From positions 1 through 47,050 of the forward strand of contig JAGXRG010000002.1 in NCBI GenBank assembly GCA_018335935.1: a stretch of DNA of 47,050 bases. The letters run 5' to 3'. This stretch comes from Chitinophagaceae bacterium. Its GTDB lineage: Bacteria > Bacteroidota > Bacteroidia > Chitinophagales > Chitinophagaceae. Positions 14,847-25,249 of this stretch are shown in pieces (the stretch's first letter is position 1; each line of letters starts with the position of its first letter). A program made the position numbers and the translations under genes. A model generated the notes under the pieces. The model saw only the letters and a program-made list of their open reading frames with translations, was not told the origin of the DNA and searched no databases.

Positions 14847-16886
14847 TTAAGTGTTATATAAATGCAAAAATTTTTCGAAATTATTTACAGGTGCTTTACA
14901 GGTTTTATGCTCACAAAGATAATATTGCAAATTTGAATTATTCCCCTTATCCTTCAGTAAAGGGATATTTGTTGCAGATGTTTGATTTGTAATTAATACA
15001 ATAATATTAGGAAAATAATGTTGATGGAATAATTGAATTTCAGTTAAAGCCTGCTCACCTGTAATCACAACTTGTTTATTTTGATGTATATATGATTGCA
15101 TTACTATTGACCATGCTCCAAAAGAAGTAGGATATTTTTTAATAGCATGATGCAACCCTTTTAGCATTTTTTCAGATAGTGCCAAATACTTTTCCTCATC
15201 AAAAACAACACTTAAATATTGTAAGCTAAGTGCAAAAATGGCATTTGCAGAAGGGGTGGCTCCATCGTAAACATCAACTTTTCTTACTAAAATATTTTTT
15301 TGATGAGCAGCTGTAAAAAAGAAATAATTAGATTGATGATCAGAAAAATTTTGTATCACTAATTCTGAAAGCTCTTTTGCTTTTAATAAATAATTTGAAT
15401 TTCCAGTAATTTCTTGTAATTGAATTAATGCCCAAATTAAGTTAGTATAATCTTCTACATAAGCCTCCTGATAAGGTTTATTATTTTTATAACAATGAAA
15501 TAATGATTCATTTGTCAACATTATTGATAGCATAAAATCCATGTTCTTTATGGCAAGTTCTCTGTACTTCTCATTACCAGTTGCTTTAAAAGCTTTAGTA
15601 CATGCTATATTCATTAATGCATTCCAAGAGCAAAGTACTTTATCGTCTAATAATGGTCTTATTCTATTTTTTCTAGCTGCTAATAACTTTTCTTTACAAT
15701 CATTAATTTTATTATACAATTCATCGTAAGAAGTTTGCTTTTCTGCTGCGATTTCATGTAAAAAAGATTTTAAGTAAATGATATTAGTTTCTTCCCAATT
15801 TCCATGATCAGTAATATTAAAAATGGCACAAAACAATTCAGCATCTTCTAGTAAAATTTGTTCAATTTCTTTTTTAGTCCAGGTATAAAATTTACCCTCA
15901 ACACCTTCACTATCTGCATCTAAAGCACTATAAAATGCAAACTCATTACTCATCATTTCTCTTTGAATAAACTGAAGTGTTTGATGAATAGTTTCTGAAT
16001 AAATTTCTTTTTTGGTAATTTGATAAGCTTCAGCTAGGGTTGCAACTATCAAAGCATTATCGTATAACATTTTTTCAAAATGAGGGGCAAACCATTTTTC
16101 ATCTGTGCTATAACGAGCAAAGCCTCCTGCTACATGATCATAAATTCCACCTAAAATCATTTTATCTAAACTTAATAATGCATGGTGTAATGCTTTTTCA
16201 TCTTTTGTATAATGACAATGCCTCAACAAAAAAAGTATAGAAAATGTTTGTGGAAATTTTGGAGCACCTCCAAAACCACCCCATAATTTATCTGCCTTAT
16301 TTAATAATTCTGCAGCAATTGTGTTTAAGTTAGATTCATCAATAACAACATCGCCCTCATTTTTCAATTTACTTAAACTACTTGCATTTTTTAAATAAGT
16401 TGTCAGTTGTTCAGCCTGTGCTTCTATCTCATCTTTACGTTCAGTAAAAGCTTTATAAATGAGTAGTAAAGTTTCTCTCCATGATAATCTGCCATGTGTA
16501 TTTTTAGGAGGAAAATAAGTACCCCCAAAAAAAGGTTTTAAATCTGGAGTTAAAAAAACATTCAAAGGCCAACCCCCACTGCCTGTCATAGCCTGAACAG
16601 CATCCATATAAATATGATCTAAATCTGGTCTTTCTTCTCTATCAATTTTAATATTGATGAAATGCTCGTTCATAATTTGAGCTATGCTTTCATCTTCAAA
16701 ACTTTCGCGTTCCATAACATGGCACCAATGACAAGAAGAATAGCCAATACTAACTAAAATTGGTTTGTTTTCTGTTTTTGCTTTTTGCAAAGCCTCATCT
16801 CCCCAAAAAAACCAATCTACTGGGTTATGGGCATGTTGTAACAGATATGGTGATGATGCATTTATTAATTGATTGGTGTGTTGCAT
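14847..16886 (-). CDS. Thioredoxin-fold DUF255 / YyaL-family protein
   Basis: 679 residues of the YyaL/SPATA20 family: an N-terminal thioredoxin-like DUF255 domain followed by a six-hairpin (alpha/alpha) toroid related to N-acylglucosamine epimerases. The N-terminus has the family signature [22 protein letters not shown], a CxxC motif in [14 protein letters not shown] (Cys52, Cys55), [14 protein letters not shown] and [20 protein letters not shown]. The toroid shows [29 protein letters not shown] and DGATPSANA. No signal peptide, so cytoplasmic. Biochemical function is unknown in bacteria. Full length. It lies between the amidase and gldK on the same strand. Confidence 0.92.
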   Translation of the reverse strand: MQHTNQLINASSPYLLQHAHNPVDWFFWGDEALQKAKTENKPILVSIGYSSCHWCHVMERESFEDESIAQIMNEHFINIKIDREERPDLDHIYMDAVQAMTGSGGWPLNVFLTPDLKPFFGGTYFPPKNTHGRLSWRETLLLIYKAFTERKDEIEAQAEQLTTYLKNASSLSKLKNEGDVVIDESNLNTIAAELLNKADKLWGGFGGAPKFPQTFSILFLLRHCHYTKDEKALHHALLSLDKMILGGIYDHVAGGFARYSTDEKWFAPHFEKMLYDNALIVATLAEAYQITKKEIYSETIHQTLQFIQREMMSNEFAFYSALDADSEGVEGKFYTWTKKEIEQILLEDAELFCAIFNITDHGNWEETNIIYLKSFLHEIAAEKQTSYDELYNKINDCKEKLLAARKNRIRPLLDDKVLCSWNALMNIACTKAFKATGNEKYRELAIKNMDFMLSIMLTNESLFHCYKNNKPYQEAYVEDYTNLIWALIQLQEITGNSNYLLKAKELSELVIQNFSDHQSNYFFFTAAHQKNILVRKVDVYDGATPSANAIFALSLQYLSVVFDEEKYLALSEKMLKGLHHAIKKYPTSFGAWSIVMQSYIHQNKQVVITGEQALTEIQLFHQHYFPNIIVLITNQTSATNIPLLKDKGNNSNLQYYLCEHKTCKAPVNNFEKFLHLYNT

Positions 16887-16911
16887 AATTTTAATAGAAA
16901 GCTAAAGATAA

Positions 16912-16948
16912 TTTTTAAAAATAAAATGGGCAACGTTTGTTGCCCATT
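16912..16948 (-). terminator. Rho-independent terminator after the amidase gene
   Basis: AATGGGCAAC pairs with GTTGCCCATT (16925-16948) around a 4-nt loop; on the - strand a TTTTATTTTT tract follows. It lies 22 bp past the amidase stop codon, before the YyaL-like gene. Confidence 0.85.
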
Positions 16949-16969
16949 CAAGTATTAATGTTGATGTTG

Positions 16970-17887
16970 TTATCTATTATTTATACTCATTTTAGTTTCA
17001 ATATTTTTTTTGTATTGTTTTACAGCTCGGGCAATACTTTCTGAAAGTTCTTTTTGTCCGGCTGCACTGTTAAGATAATCTTCTTCATCTGGATTACTGA
17101 TAAACCCTAACTCAACTAAAATTGCAGGCATAGCTACAGCTTGTAAAACCCAAATACCTACTGCTCGTTGCTTAGCATCTCTGTTAACACGACCAACTTT
17201 TGTAAATTCGTCTTGTACTGCATAAGCTAAATTTCTACTTCGTTCAGTATATTGTTGCATTCTTAAAGAAATGGCTGCTATTTGTTCTGGATCATCTAAA
17301 CTTTTTTGTTCCATCATCATAGAACTATCTGCATATAATGGATCATTTTCTTTTAGAGCATTAAATTTATCTTCATTTTTATCAATTCCCCATATATAGG
17401 TTTCGGTTCCTTTAGCAATACTTGGAGTGGTATAATATTCGTATTGTGCTACTTTTTTACTAACAGTTTTTTTACCTTTTTTTACTTTAACTGTTTTATA
17501 ACCTTTAAAAACCCTTCTTGTAGTTCCTCTTGATGAATTACAATGAATAGAGATAAATAAATCTCCTTTTGCTGCATTGGCCTTATCGGCTTTTACTCTA
17601 ACATGATCGTAAATGTCTGTGGTCCTTGTCATGTAAACTTCAACATCTGGAATTTCTTTCTTAATTTCTGCCTCTAACAATAATGCTACACTCAATGAAA
17701 CATCTTTTTCATGTGAGTACTTTCCAGAAGCTCCATAATCTGAACCTCCATGTCCGGCATCAATTACAATTTTTTTTAAGCCTTGTTTTTGTGTAGGAGG
17801 GAAAATTGAAGGAATACTGTTTGTAGCAGCAATAGAAACTATTGCAAAAACTAAAAACAAATAAGTTATTTTTCGTGTAATCTTCAT
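16970..17887 (-). CDS. N-acetylmuramoyl-L-alanine amidase (Amidase_3)
   Basis: 305 residues; a zinc amidase that cleaves the bond between N-acetylmuramic acid and L-alanine of peptidoglycan during cell separation. A signal/anchor helix lies at about residues 8-24. Catalytic-domain motifs are visible: VIDAGHGGSDYGA (zinc His46), HEKDVSLSVAL (Glu60), FISIHCNSS (His115), and PAILVELGFISNPDE with the catalytic Glu. An insert of about 60 residues (TRRVFKGYKTVKVKKGKKTV... LYADSSMMMEQ) in the middle is typical of Bacteroidota homologues. Divergent from the LptD-like gene with about 75 bp between; this pairing is common in the phylum. Confidence 0.93.
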   Translation of the reverse strand: MKITRKITYLFLVFAIVSIAATNSIPSIFPPTQKQGLKKIVIDAGHGGSDYGASGKYSHEKDVSLSVALLLEAEIKKEIPDVEVYMTRTTDIYDHVRVKADKANAAKGDLFISIHCNSSRGTTRRVFKGYKTVKVKKGKKTVSKKVAQYEYYTTPSIAKGTETYIWGIDKNEDKFNALKENDPLYADSSMMMEQKSLDDPEQIAAISLRMQQYTERSRNLAYAVQDEFTKVGRVNRDAKQRAVGIWVLQAVAMPAILVELGFISNPDEEDYLNSAAGQKELSESIARAVKQYKKNIETKMSINNR

Positions 17888-17962
17888 GAAACGTTAAAGT
17901 GTAATATTAAAAAACTGCAATAAAACCACTTGCCTATATTTTTGTACCCAATAAAATGATGA

Positions 17963-20671
17963 GTGAACTTTTATAACGATAAATATAGGTGGCGTATTAT
18001 AACAATCTTAATAATTGTTTGCTCAGGTTTGCAAGTAAGTCAAACTCATGCACAAAAAGCCCTAAATTCAAAAAACTTAACAAATAGTTTAGAAAAAAAA
18101 AGTACTTCAGCAAATTCAAATACTGCACTTACAAATTCTGATACAAGTAGAAAAGAAATTGCTCTCTCATCTAATTCATCAATAAATAGAAAAGATTCTA
18201 CACTTATCTCTACCATCGACTCTATTAAAATATCAAAAGATTCTTTAGATGCTCCTGTAAAATATGCAGCAAGCGATTCTGGTGTTTTCATTATTTCAAC
18301 CAAAGAATTCTTTTTATATGGAAAAAGTAAAGTTGAACAAAAAGATATGGTATTAGATGCAGGTGTTATTAAATACGATGGAAGTAATCAAAGCATTTTT
18401 GCATATGGTGCTGTTGATACCACTGATAATCCTTTGAATAAAACTAAAATGCAAGATGGTACCAACACCACTTTTAGCGATACCATCTCTTTTAATTTAA
18501 AAACTCAAAAAGGACGAACTGTAAATTCTTTTTATAATGAAGGCGAAATTTTTGTCAATGCTCAAGTGCTAAAAAAGGTTGATAAAGATATTTTTTATGG
18601 TTGGAGGGGAAGATTTACCACCTGTAATTTAGATGTACCACATTTTGCTTTTAGAACTCGGAAGCTGAAAATGATAAATAATAAAATTGCAGTGAGTGGT
18701 GCAGCATCTCCGGAGTTTGAAGGAGTGCCTTTTCCTATTGGAATTCCTTTTGGAATTTATCCTTTAAATAGGGGCAGACATTCAGGTGTTTTAGCTCCTC
18801 AATTAATAACTACAGAAGATTTTGGCATAGGCTTGCAAGGTTTGGGCTATTATAAAGTTTTGAATGATCATTTTGATGTTACCCTAAAAGCAGATTTATA
18901 TTCTTATGGTGGTTGGAGTGTTAACGTAGCACCTAAATATATTGTTCGTTATAAATATTCTGGCGGATTAAATATTACTTTTCAAAATTTAAAAACCTTG
19001 AACAGAGGTAGTTTTACTAAAGAAGAATTTACACAATCTAAAACATTTGATGTAAACTGGACTCATACTAGAGATAATAGAGCAAGACCTGGAACATCGT
19101 TTGGTGCTAATGTTCATTTTGGCAGTACAAAATTTAATCAGAGTTTTTTAGGAAATCCTCTTATCAATTTTAATAATAGAATTAACTCTAATATTAACTA
19201 TACTAAGAATTTTAATAATGTAGCTAATTTAAACTTAAATATTAGTCACGATCAAAATGCTGCTAATCGTTCGGTTAATGTACAGTTGCCTAATATTGGT
19301 TTTAATGTAATTACACTTTATCCTTTTGAAAAGAAAGAACGCATAGGAAAAGCCAAATGGTACGAAAGTATTGGTGTGGGCTATGGTGGTACTTTTAATA
19401 ACTCATTAAGTTTTTACGATTCTGCCATATCCATTAAACACCTCTTAGATACTATGCAATGGTCGGCTACTCATAATATTCCAATTACATTGGCTTTGCC
19501 ACCTTTAGGTCCAGTAACTATAGGGCCATCTGTTTCTTATAGTGAAGCTTGGTACGATAGAACATTATTTAGACAATGGAATGATGCTACTAAAAAAATT
19601 GACTCCTCAGTTCAAAAAGGATTTACAAGAAGACCCACCACAAGTTTTGGTTTAACCATGAGTACCAGAATTTTTGGAACCTATCTTTTCAAAAAATCAA
19701 AAAGCATAAAAGCTATTAGGCATGAAATTAGACCTTCAGTTGGCTTTATGTATACACCTAATTTAGACACACGTTTTAATTATAATTTACAAATTGACTC
19801 AAACAAAAATTATGTAAGAGTTTCTAGGCTTACTGGTGGATTAGTTAGTAATGAAGCATCAAGCGGTAGCATCACTTTTGGCATTGATAATTTATTTGAA
19901 ATGAAAGTGAGAGATAAAAACGATACCACACCAAATGCTACAAAAAAAGTAAGATTGATAGATGTATTGGGTATTTCAAGTTCTTATAATTTAGCAGCAG
20001 ATAGTTTTGCTTTAGAACCTTTCAGTATTCGATTAGGTACTAATCTTTTTGAGAAAATCAATATTTCTGCAGGGGCAACTTTAGATCCCTATAAAGTTGA
20101 TGCTACAGGAAGAAGAATTAATCATTTAATGTGGTATGGAGATCAATTTAAATTAGGAAGAATTACAAATGGCAATGTTGCTATTAGTACTCAATTTAGA
20201 AGTAAACCTAAAGACGAAAAATTGGCTGATACAAAAAAACTTCCTAACGATCCTTTCATGACTCCAGATGAACAACAAAGACAATTAGATTTTGCAAGGG
20301 CTAATCCTGCTGAGTTTACAGACTTTAATATTCCTTGGAGTTTAAGCCTACAATTTTCTTACAATTTTACCAGACAAATTAAACCAGATTATTCTGGTTT
20401 CACTACAAATGCATACAGCAGTTTAGGCTTTAATGGAGATTTTAACTTAACCCCAAGATGGAAAATGGGTGGAACAGGAAATTATGATGTTACTACAGGA
20501 AAATTACAACAACTTAATTTTTTTGTAACAAGAGAATTGCATTGCTGGCAATTAAGTATTAATGTAACTCCTGTAAATATTTGGCGTTCGTTTAGCATTA
20601 CCATTTCTCCAAAATCTGGTATGCTCAGAGATTTAAGAATTAATAGAACACGCCAATTTAGTAATCAATAA
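17963..20671 (+). CDS. LptD-like putative LPS-assembly outer membrane protein
   Basis: 902 residues, the Bacteroidota LptD-like protein expected to insert lipopolysaccharide into the outer leaflet. A signal peptide (ITILIIVCSGLQVSQTHAQ) is followed by a Ser/Asn/Lys-rich linker, then an OstA/LptA-like beta-jellyroll (about 105-230; FFLYGKSKVEQKDMVLDAGVIKYDG... FATCNLDVPHFAFRTRKLK-type block) with GVPFPIGIPFGIYPLNRGRHSGVLAPQ leading into the barrel (about 260-900). The C-terminus NRTRQFSNQ lacks a final aromatic. Start: a GTG at 17963; there is no in-frame ATG before the signal peptide, and an ATGATG nearby is out of frame. A TATTTTTG box lies at 17937-17944 but without a clear upstream TTG. 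Confidence 0.88.
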   Translation: MNFYNDKYRWRIITILIIVCSGLQVSQTHAQKALNSKNLTNSLEKKSTSANSNTALTNSDTSRKEIALSSNSSINRKDSTLISTIDSIKISKDSLDAPVKYAASDSGVFIISTKEFFLYGKSKVEQKDMVLDAGVIKYDGSNQSIFAYGAVDTTDNPLNKTKMQDGTNTTFSDTISFNLKTQKGRTVNSFYNEGEIFVNAQVLKKVDKDIFYGWRGRFTTCNLDVPHFAFRTRKLKMINNKIAVSGAASPEFEGVPFPIGIPFGIYPLNRGRHSGVLAPQLITTEDFGIGLQGLGYYKVLNDHFDVTLKADLYSYGGWSVNVAPKYIVRYKYSGGLNITFQNLKTLNRGSFTKEEFTQSKTFDVNWTHTRDNRARPGTSFGANVHFGSTKFNQSFLGNPLINFNNRINSNINYTKNFNNVANLNLNISHDQNAANRSVNVQLPNIGFNVITLYPFEKKERIGKAKWYESIGVGYGGTFNNSLSFYDSAISIKHLLDTMQWSATHNIPITLALPPLGPVTIGPSVSYSEAWYDRTLFRQWNDATKKIDSSVQKGFTRRPTTSFGLTMSTRIFGTYLFKKSKSIKAIRHEIRPSVGFMYTPNLDTRFNYNLQIDSNKNYVRVSRLTGGLVSNEASSGSITFGIDNLFEMKVRDKNDTTPNATKKVRLIDVLGISSSYNLAADSFALEPFSIRLGTNLFEKINISAGATLDPYKVDATGRRINHLMWYGDQFKLGRITNGNVAISTQFRSKPKDEKLADTKKLPNDPFMTPDEQQRQLDFARANPAEFTDFNIPWSLSLQFSYNFTRQIKPDYSGFTTNAYSSLGFNGDFNLTPRWKMGGTGNYDVTTGKLQQLNFFVTRELHCWQLSINVTPVNIWRSFSITISPKSGMLRDLRINRTRQFSNQ

Positions 20672-20742
20672 ATTTTAAAAAAATAATTGTATTTCTAATC
20701 AAATAATTAATCTTTCAATTATTTTCGGAATAAATATTTTAT

Positions 20743-21570
20743 ATGAAAAAGCCAATACAAATTTTAGTAGTAATGATATTTTCATTTTTTACAACTATAT
20801 ATGCTCAAGATTTAAATCCAGCTAATAGAACTAAGTCTGCATTAAAACTTACACAAACTGCTTCTTTCAAAATGTTTTCTAAATCTGAAATAATGGGTCA
20901 GGAAATGGAAAACAATTTCAAATCAAATACAGTATATAACATCGAAATCACTCCAACAACTGAGCAAGGTGCAATTGCAGAAATAAAAATAATTGCACAA
21001 AAAATTGAATCTGAAGCTATGGGTCAAGTAATGAGTTATGATTCAGAAAAACCTGAAGAGGGTAATACAGAATTAGCAGCTGATGTAAAGGATATGATGA
21101 AAAATACCATGAAAATTACTTTAGATAAAAATGGCTTTATCACATCAGTAAAAGGAAATGAAAAGTTAACTACTTTAAAGAGTGATGTTGAAAATAAATA
21201 TGAAATAGGAGAACTTTTCGGTATGTTTTTAAAACTTACTAATACTGTTAAACCTGGAGAAAGTTGGGAAGAAAAAGAAGATAAAAAAGAATTTAAAGCA
21301 ACTAGCAAATACACCTACAAATCATTTGAGAATGGAATGGCAAATATTGAAAAAATAAGCACAGTAACTATTAATCAAAAAATGGAACAAATGGGTATGC
21401 TAATGTTTTCTACATTGGAAGGCACTGTTGTTGAAAATATTGAAGTAGACCCCTCTACCCTACTCATTAAATCTAGAACATCAATTAGTAACTTAACTGG
21501 ATATGTTGATGCAAGTGGTAAAAAAATGCCTCTATCTACTTTTTTTACTACTTCTGAAACAATACAATAG
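20743..21570 (+). CDS. Exported protein of unknown function (possibly DUF6263-like)
   Basis: 275 residues with a clear signal peptide (MKKPIQILVVMIFSFFTTIYAQ). The mature protein is a lysine- and glutamate-rich beta/alpha protein with repeated Met-Lys segments (VKDMMKNTMKITLDKNGFITSVKGN, LKLTNTVKPGESWEEKEDKK, KYTYKSFENGMANIEKI). The overall pattern (TVKPGESW, measured against a long internal repeat of two beta layers) is like the DUF6263 family of Bacteroidota periplasmic proteins, but I am not certain. It lies 71 bp behind the LptD-like gene and could be co-transcribed. Role unknown. Confidence 0.75.
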   Translation: MKKPIQILVVMIFSFFTTIYAQDLNPANRTKSALKLTQTASFKMFSKSEIMGQEMENNFKSNTVYNIEITPTTEQGAIAEIKIIAQKIESEAMGQVMSYDSEKPEEGNTELAADVKDMMKNTMKITLDKNGFITSVKGNEKLTTLKSDVENKYEIGELFGMFLKLTNTVKPGESWEEKEDKKEFKATSKYTYKSFENGMANIEKISTVTINQKMEQMGMLMFSTLEGTVVENIEVDPSTLLIKSRTSISNLTGYVDASGKKMPLSTFFTTSETIQ

Positions 21571-21820
21571 AACTACATATTTTTTTAATTTTCACAAACC
21601 CAAATACTTATTTTCTTTTAAAAATCTATTAAAATTATCTATACCTATTTCCCTCGAAGAAAAAACAGAAAACGCAGAAATAATATATCATTATTCTCCG
21701 AATTCACTTTCTTCTGCGGGTATATTAATATAATTTAATACCACAAGTTTGCCTACATATAATAAATCACTTTTAACTATGTTCTAAATTCGTACTTTCA
21801 TTAAAATATTTACCAATAAA

Positions 21821-22981
21821 TTGTCAACCCCACAACGATATATTGCACATTTCGATTTAGACTCTTTTTTTGTAAGTGTTGAAGTCATTAACAATCCATC
21901 TCTTGCAGGAAAAGCAGTAATAGTAGGAGGCTCAAAAGATAGAGGTGTGGTAACAACTTGTAGTTACGAAGCCAGAAAGTTTGGGGTTCGTAGTGCCATG
22001 CCAATGAAACAAGCCATGCAACTTTGCCCTCATGCCATTCTAGTTAGAGGTACAAGAGGCATGTACAGTAAATATTCGAATTGGGTTACAGATATTATTG
22101 CATCGAAAGCTCCTTTATACGAAAAAGCCAGCATTGATGAATTTTATATTGACCTAACAGGGATGGATAAATTTTTTGATGTATTACAATGGACCATTGA
22201 TTTACGTCAGCAAATTATCAATGAAACTCAACTTCCCATTTCATTTGGTTTAGCTAGTAATAAAATGATTGCAAAAATTGCAACCGATGAAGCCAAGCCC
22301 AATGGATTTTTATTTGTAAAACCAGGAAGTGAAAAAGAATTTTTAGCTCCATTACCTGTTAATAAATTTTCTGGTGTTGGAGAAAGTACTTTTAAAAAAT
22401 TGAAGTGGATGGGCATTCATTTAATTGGCGATATTTTAAAACATAGTGAACAAAGCCTAGAAGATGAACTTGGCAAATGGGGTAAAGATTTATATAGAAA
22501 AGCTCAAGGTATTTCTAAAAGTGTGGTTTCTATGGGTAGAGAAGCTAAAAGTATTTCTAAAGAAAATACATTTATTGAAAATATTTCTGATGAAAATACT
22601 CTAATTATTGAGCTAGTAAAAATGGTAGAAAAAGTAGGTTATGAATTAAGAAACGATGGTATGCTTACGGGTTGTATTGCAGTTAAAATTAGATACCCAA
22701 ATTTTGAAACTACTCAAAAACAAACTACAATTGATTTTACTTTGAGCGATGAAGTATTGATAAAAGAAGCCATAACATTATTCAAAAAACTATGGCGTAA
22801 GCCGCAACCTGTAAGGCTTTTAGGCGTTCGGTTAAGTGAATTTACCAATCAAACTTTTCAAGGAAATTTGTTTGAAGATCATACAACTCAAACCAAATTA
22901 TATTCAGCTATCGACGATGTTAAAAACAGATTTGGCAAAACTTCGTTACAAAAAGCCAGAACTATTAAGAAAGAAAAATAA
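21821..22981 (+). CDS. dinB: DNA polymerase IV (Y-family)
   Basis: 386 residues; error-prone translesion polymerase. Catalytic carboxylates sit in HFDLDSFFVSVE (Asp12) and SIDEFYIDLTGM (Asp106, Glu107). Other family marks are GVVTTCSYEARKFGVRSAMPM, LPISFGLASNKMIAKIATDEAKPNG, and the little-finger domain (about 240-345, ending RLLGVRLSEF). The C-terminus has a short beta-clamp-like segment (QGNLFEDH). The start is a TTG at 21821 (TTGTCAACCCCACAACG); there is no ATG before the essential HFDLD motif. It stands alone, its stop 3 bp from that of the convergent ligase gene. Confidence 0.95.
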   Translation: MSTPQRYIAHFDLDSFFVSVEVINNPSLAGKAVIVGGSKDRGVVTTCSYEARKFGVRSAMPMKQAMQLCPHAILVRGTRGMYSKYSNWVTDIIASKAPLYEKASIDEFYIDLTGMDKFFDVLQWTIDLRQQIINETQLPISFGLASNKMIAKIATDEAKPNGFLFVKPGSEKEFLAPLPVNKFSGVGESTFKKLKWMGIHLIGDILKHSEQSLEDELGKWGKDLYRKAQGISKSVVSMGREAKSISKENTFIENISDENTLIIELVKMVEKVGYELRNDGMLTGCIAVKIRYPNFETTQKQTTIDFTLSDEVLIKEAITLFKKLWRKPQPVRLLGVRLSEFTNQTFQGNLFEDHTTQTKLYSAIDDVKNRFGKTSLQKARTIKKEK

Positions 22982-22984
22982 ATA

Positions 22985-24775
22985 CTAACAATTATAAATT
23001 TCGTCTATAACTGCTGCACAGTTTTCCAAAACCACTTTTCTTTTTAAACTCATTTTAGGTGTCATTTCTCCACCTTCAATACTCCATTCTTTTGGTAATA
23101 AAGCAAACTTTTTCACTTGTTCTACGTGATTAAACAATGGATTATATTTATCAATGATAGATTGATATAGTTCAATGACTTTAGGATTTTTAATAATAGT
23201 TTCGTTAGTTCCAAAATCTATATCATGTTCCTTACACCAATTTTGTAATGCAGTAAATGATGGAACAATAAGAGCAGAAACAAATTTTTTATCGGCTCCA
23301 ACAATTAAAAACTGTTCTATAAAATGACTTTCTTTAAACTTGTTTTCTAAGGGTTGTGGAGCCACATATTTTCCTCCACTAGTTTTAAATAACTCTTTTT
23401 TTCTATCGGTAATTTTTAAATATTTATTATCTACCCAAACACCAATATCTCCTGTATGTAACCAACCATCAATAATGGTTTCAGCAGTTAAATCTGATCG
23501 TTTATAATAACCTTTCATTACAGTACTTCCTCTAACAATAATTTCACCATCTTCTGCAATCTTTACTTCTATACCAATTATAGGCTCACCCACTGTGCCA
23601 AATCTTCTTCCACCTTCTGCTTTTCTGTTTACACTAATTATTGGACTATTTTCAGTTGGTCCATACCCTTCATAAATAGGCACTCCAGCTGCAGTAAAAA
23701 TTCTAAGTAAATGAATTGGGCAAGCAGCACCTCCTGAAACTATAAATTCTATATTTCCACCTAATGCTTCTCTCCATTTTTTAAAAATGATTTTATTAGC
23801 AATCTTTAATTGTAAATTATACCACCATCCTCCATCAACAGCTACATCATATTTTTTTGCTAAGCCAACTGCCCAGAAAAATAATGATCGTTTAATACCT
23901 GTGAGTTCTTGTCCTTTAGCCATTATTTTCTCATACACTTTTTCAAGTAAGCGAGGTACACAACTAAAGCCAAATGGTTTCACTTCTCGAATATTATCTC
24001 CAATAGTTTCAAGGCTTTCAGCATAATAAATACTGATACCACTAAACAAATAAATGTAAGTAATAACTTTTTCGAAAATATGATTCAAAGGTAAAAAGCT
24101 TAAGGCAATGGCATCAGATCTATCTTCAAAAGGAAAACTTTGTTTGCCATATTGTAAACAAGTGTATAAATTACTATGAGTAAGCATTACACCTTTTGGC
24201 TTTCCAGTAGTTCCAGAAGTGTAAATTAAAGTGGCCACATGCTCAACGGGAATTTCTTTTTTATGTGCAGCGACTTGTTGTAGCTGTTCTGTTGTAATGT
24301 TTGAAGTTAACTCGCTCCAATGAGCACATCCTTCAACATGATTAAAACTATAAATCTTTTTTAATGATGGAATATTAGGTTTAATTGCACTAATTTTTTG
24401 AAACATTTCCTCATCACTAACAAAAATGTATTTGGCTTCAGAATCGTTTAAAATAAACTCAATTTCTAATGAATTAGTGGTTGGATATAAAGGCACCAAA
24501 ATAGCACCACTTTGTTGCACAGCCAAATCGGTAAATACCCATTCTGGTCTATTATTACTAATGATAGCAATTTTATCGGCACCTTCGGCTGTATAATCTT
24601 TTCCATTCATACCTAATTGTAATAAACCTGCAGTTAAATTATTTACAGTTGCAATGGTTTGTTCAGCACTCGTGGTTTGCCAAGCACCGCTAACTTTAGC
24701 ACCAAACATGTTTGGTTTATTTCCAAACTTATTGAGTTGAAAGTCTAGGGCGTCGAATAATCTTTTTATTTCCAT
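22985..24775 (-). CDS. Long-chain fatty-acid--CoA ligase (AMP-forming)
   Basis: 596 residues of the ANL adenylate-forming superfamily; activates long-chain fatty acids to acyl-CoA via acyl-AMP. Signatures in order: TLIYTSGTTGKPKGVMLTHSNL (P-loop-like motif), SFLPLNHIFEK, YEGYGPTENSPIISVN, GWLHTGDIGVW and ITDRKKELFKTSGGKYVAPQPLEN with the catalytic Lys near the C-terminus. The long linker and missing transmembrane segments match the FadD15/FACL bacterial long-chain subgroup. First residues MEIKRLFDALDFQLNKFG are a normal start. Downstream gene of a possible run with VanZ, the coiled-coil protein and the aldo/keto reductase. Confidence 0.92.
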   Translation of the reverse strand: MEIKRLFDALDFQLNKFGNKPNMFGAKVSGAWQTTSAEQTIATVNNLTAGLLQLGMNGKDYTAEGADKIAIISNNRPEWVFTDLAVQQSGAILVPLYPTTNSLEIEFILNDSEAKYIFVSDEEMFQKISAIKPNIPSLKKIYSFNHVEGCAHWSELTSNITTEQLQQVAAHKKEIPVEHVATLIYTSGTTGKPKGVMLTHSNLYTCLQYGKQSFPFEDRSDAIALSFLPLNHIFEKVITYIYLFSGISIYYAESLETIGDNIREVKPFGFSCVPRLLEKVYEKIMAKGQELTGIKRSLFFWAVGLAKKYDVAVDGGWWYNLQLKIANKIIFKKWREALGGNIEFIVSGGAACPIHLLRIFTAAGVPIYEGYGPTENSPIISVNRKAEGGRRFGTVGEPIIGIEVKIAEDGEIIVRGSTVMKGYYKRSDLTAETIIDGWLHTGDIGVWVDNKYLKITDRKKELFKTSGGKYVAPQPLENKFKESHFIEQFLIVGADKKFVSALIVPSFTALQNWCKEHDIDFGTNETIIKNPKVIELYQSIIDKYNPLFNHVEQVKKFALLPKEWSIEGGEMTPKMSLKRKVVLENCAAVIDEIYNC

Positions 24776-24850
24776 AATAAAATATTAAGCTTTTTATAAG
24801 CAGCAAGGGAATAAAGATATTTGTTTTATAAATATTAGAAAAAGCAGAAG

Positions 24851-25231
24851 CTATTTATTATTAAAATAAAGTGGATTTAAGTTTAAAAAAACTAAAAAAG
24901 CAAAGCTTCCTATAATATCTGCAATAATATCTCCAACATCAAAAGCACGATTATCTATAAAATTTTCTTGAACAAACTCCATTCCTATGCCATAACAAGA
25001 GCATAAAAAAGCAATGAACCAAAATCCGGTTTGTGCTTTATTTTTTTCATAAAAAAAATTACAGACTAATAAACAAAGAATAAAAAATAATACTATATGC
25101 ACTAGCTTATCTAGCTGCAGATTACCAAACCAATGAATAGTAGGTAATTTTTTTCCAGGAATACAGAGCAAAAAAGTAACTAAAACAAGCCATGAAATTG
25201 CAAGTAATAAAGTATAACTATTTTTTTTCAA
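24851..25231 (-). CDS. VanZ-like membrane protein
   Basis: 126 residues with about four transmembrane helices. VanZ marks are LPTIHWFGNLQLDKLVHIVLFFILCLLVC (Asp/Lys-His at the start of helix 2) and FVQENFIDNRAFDVGDIIADIIGSF (the conserved Asp-Arg and DxxAN-like motif). The biochemical role of VanZ-like proteins in Bacteroidota is not established; some confer low-level glycopeptide tolerance elsewhere. It starts 18 bp after the coiled-coil protein gene. Confidence 0.85.
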   Translation of the reverse strand: MKKNSYTLLLAISWLVLVTFLLCIPGKKLPTIHWFGNLQLDKLVHIVLFFILCLLVCNFFYEKNKAQTGFWFIAFLCSCYGIGMEFVQENFIDNRAFDVGDIIADIIGSFAFLVFLNLNPLYFNNK

Positions 25232-25249
25232 GGATGATTTGTTATGGGT

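Noticed and set aside
21503..21733. 76-residue open frame behind the exported protein
   Set aside because: It starts inside the preceding gene in another frame, and its product is low complexity with no start context.
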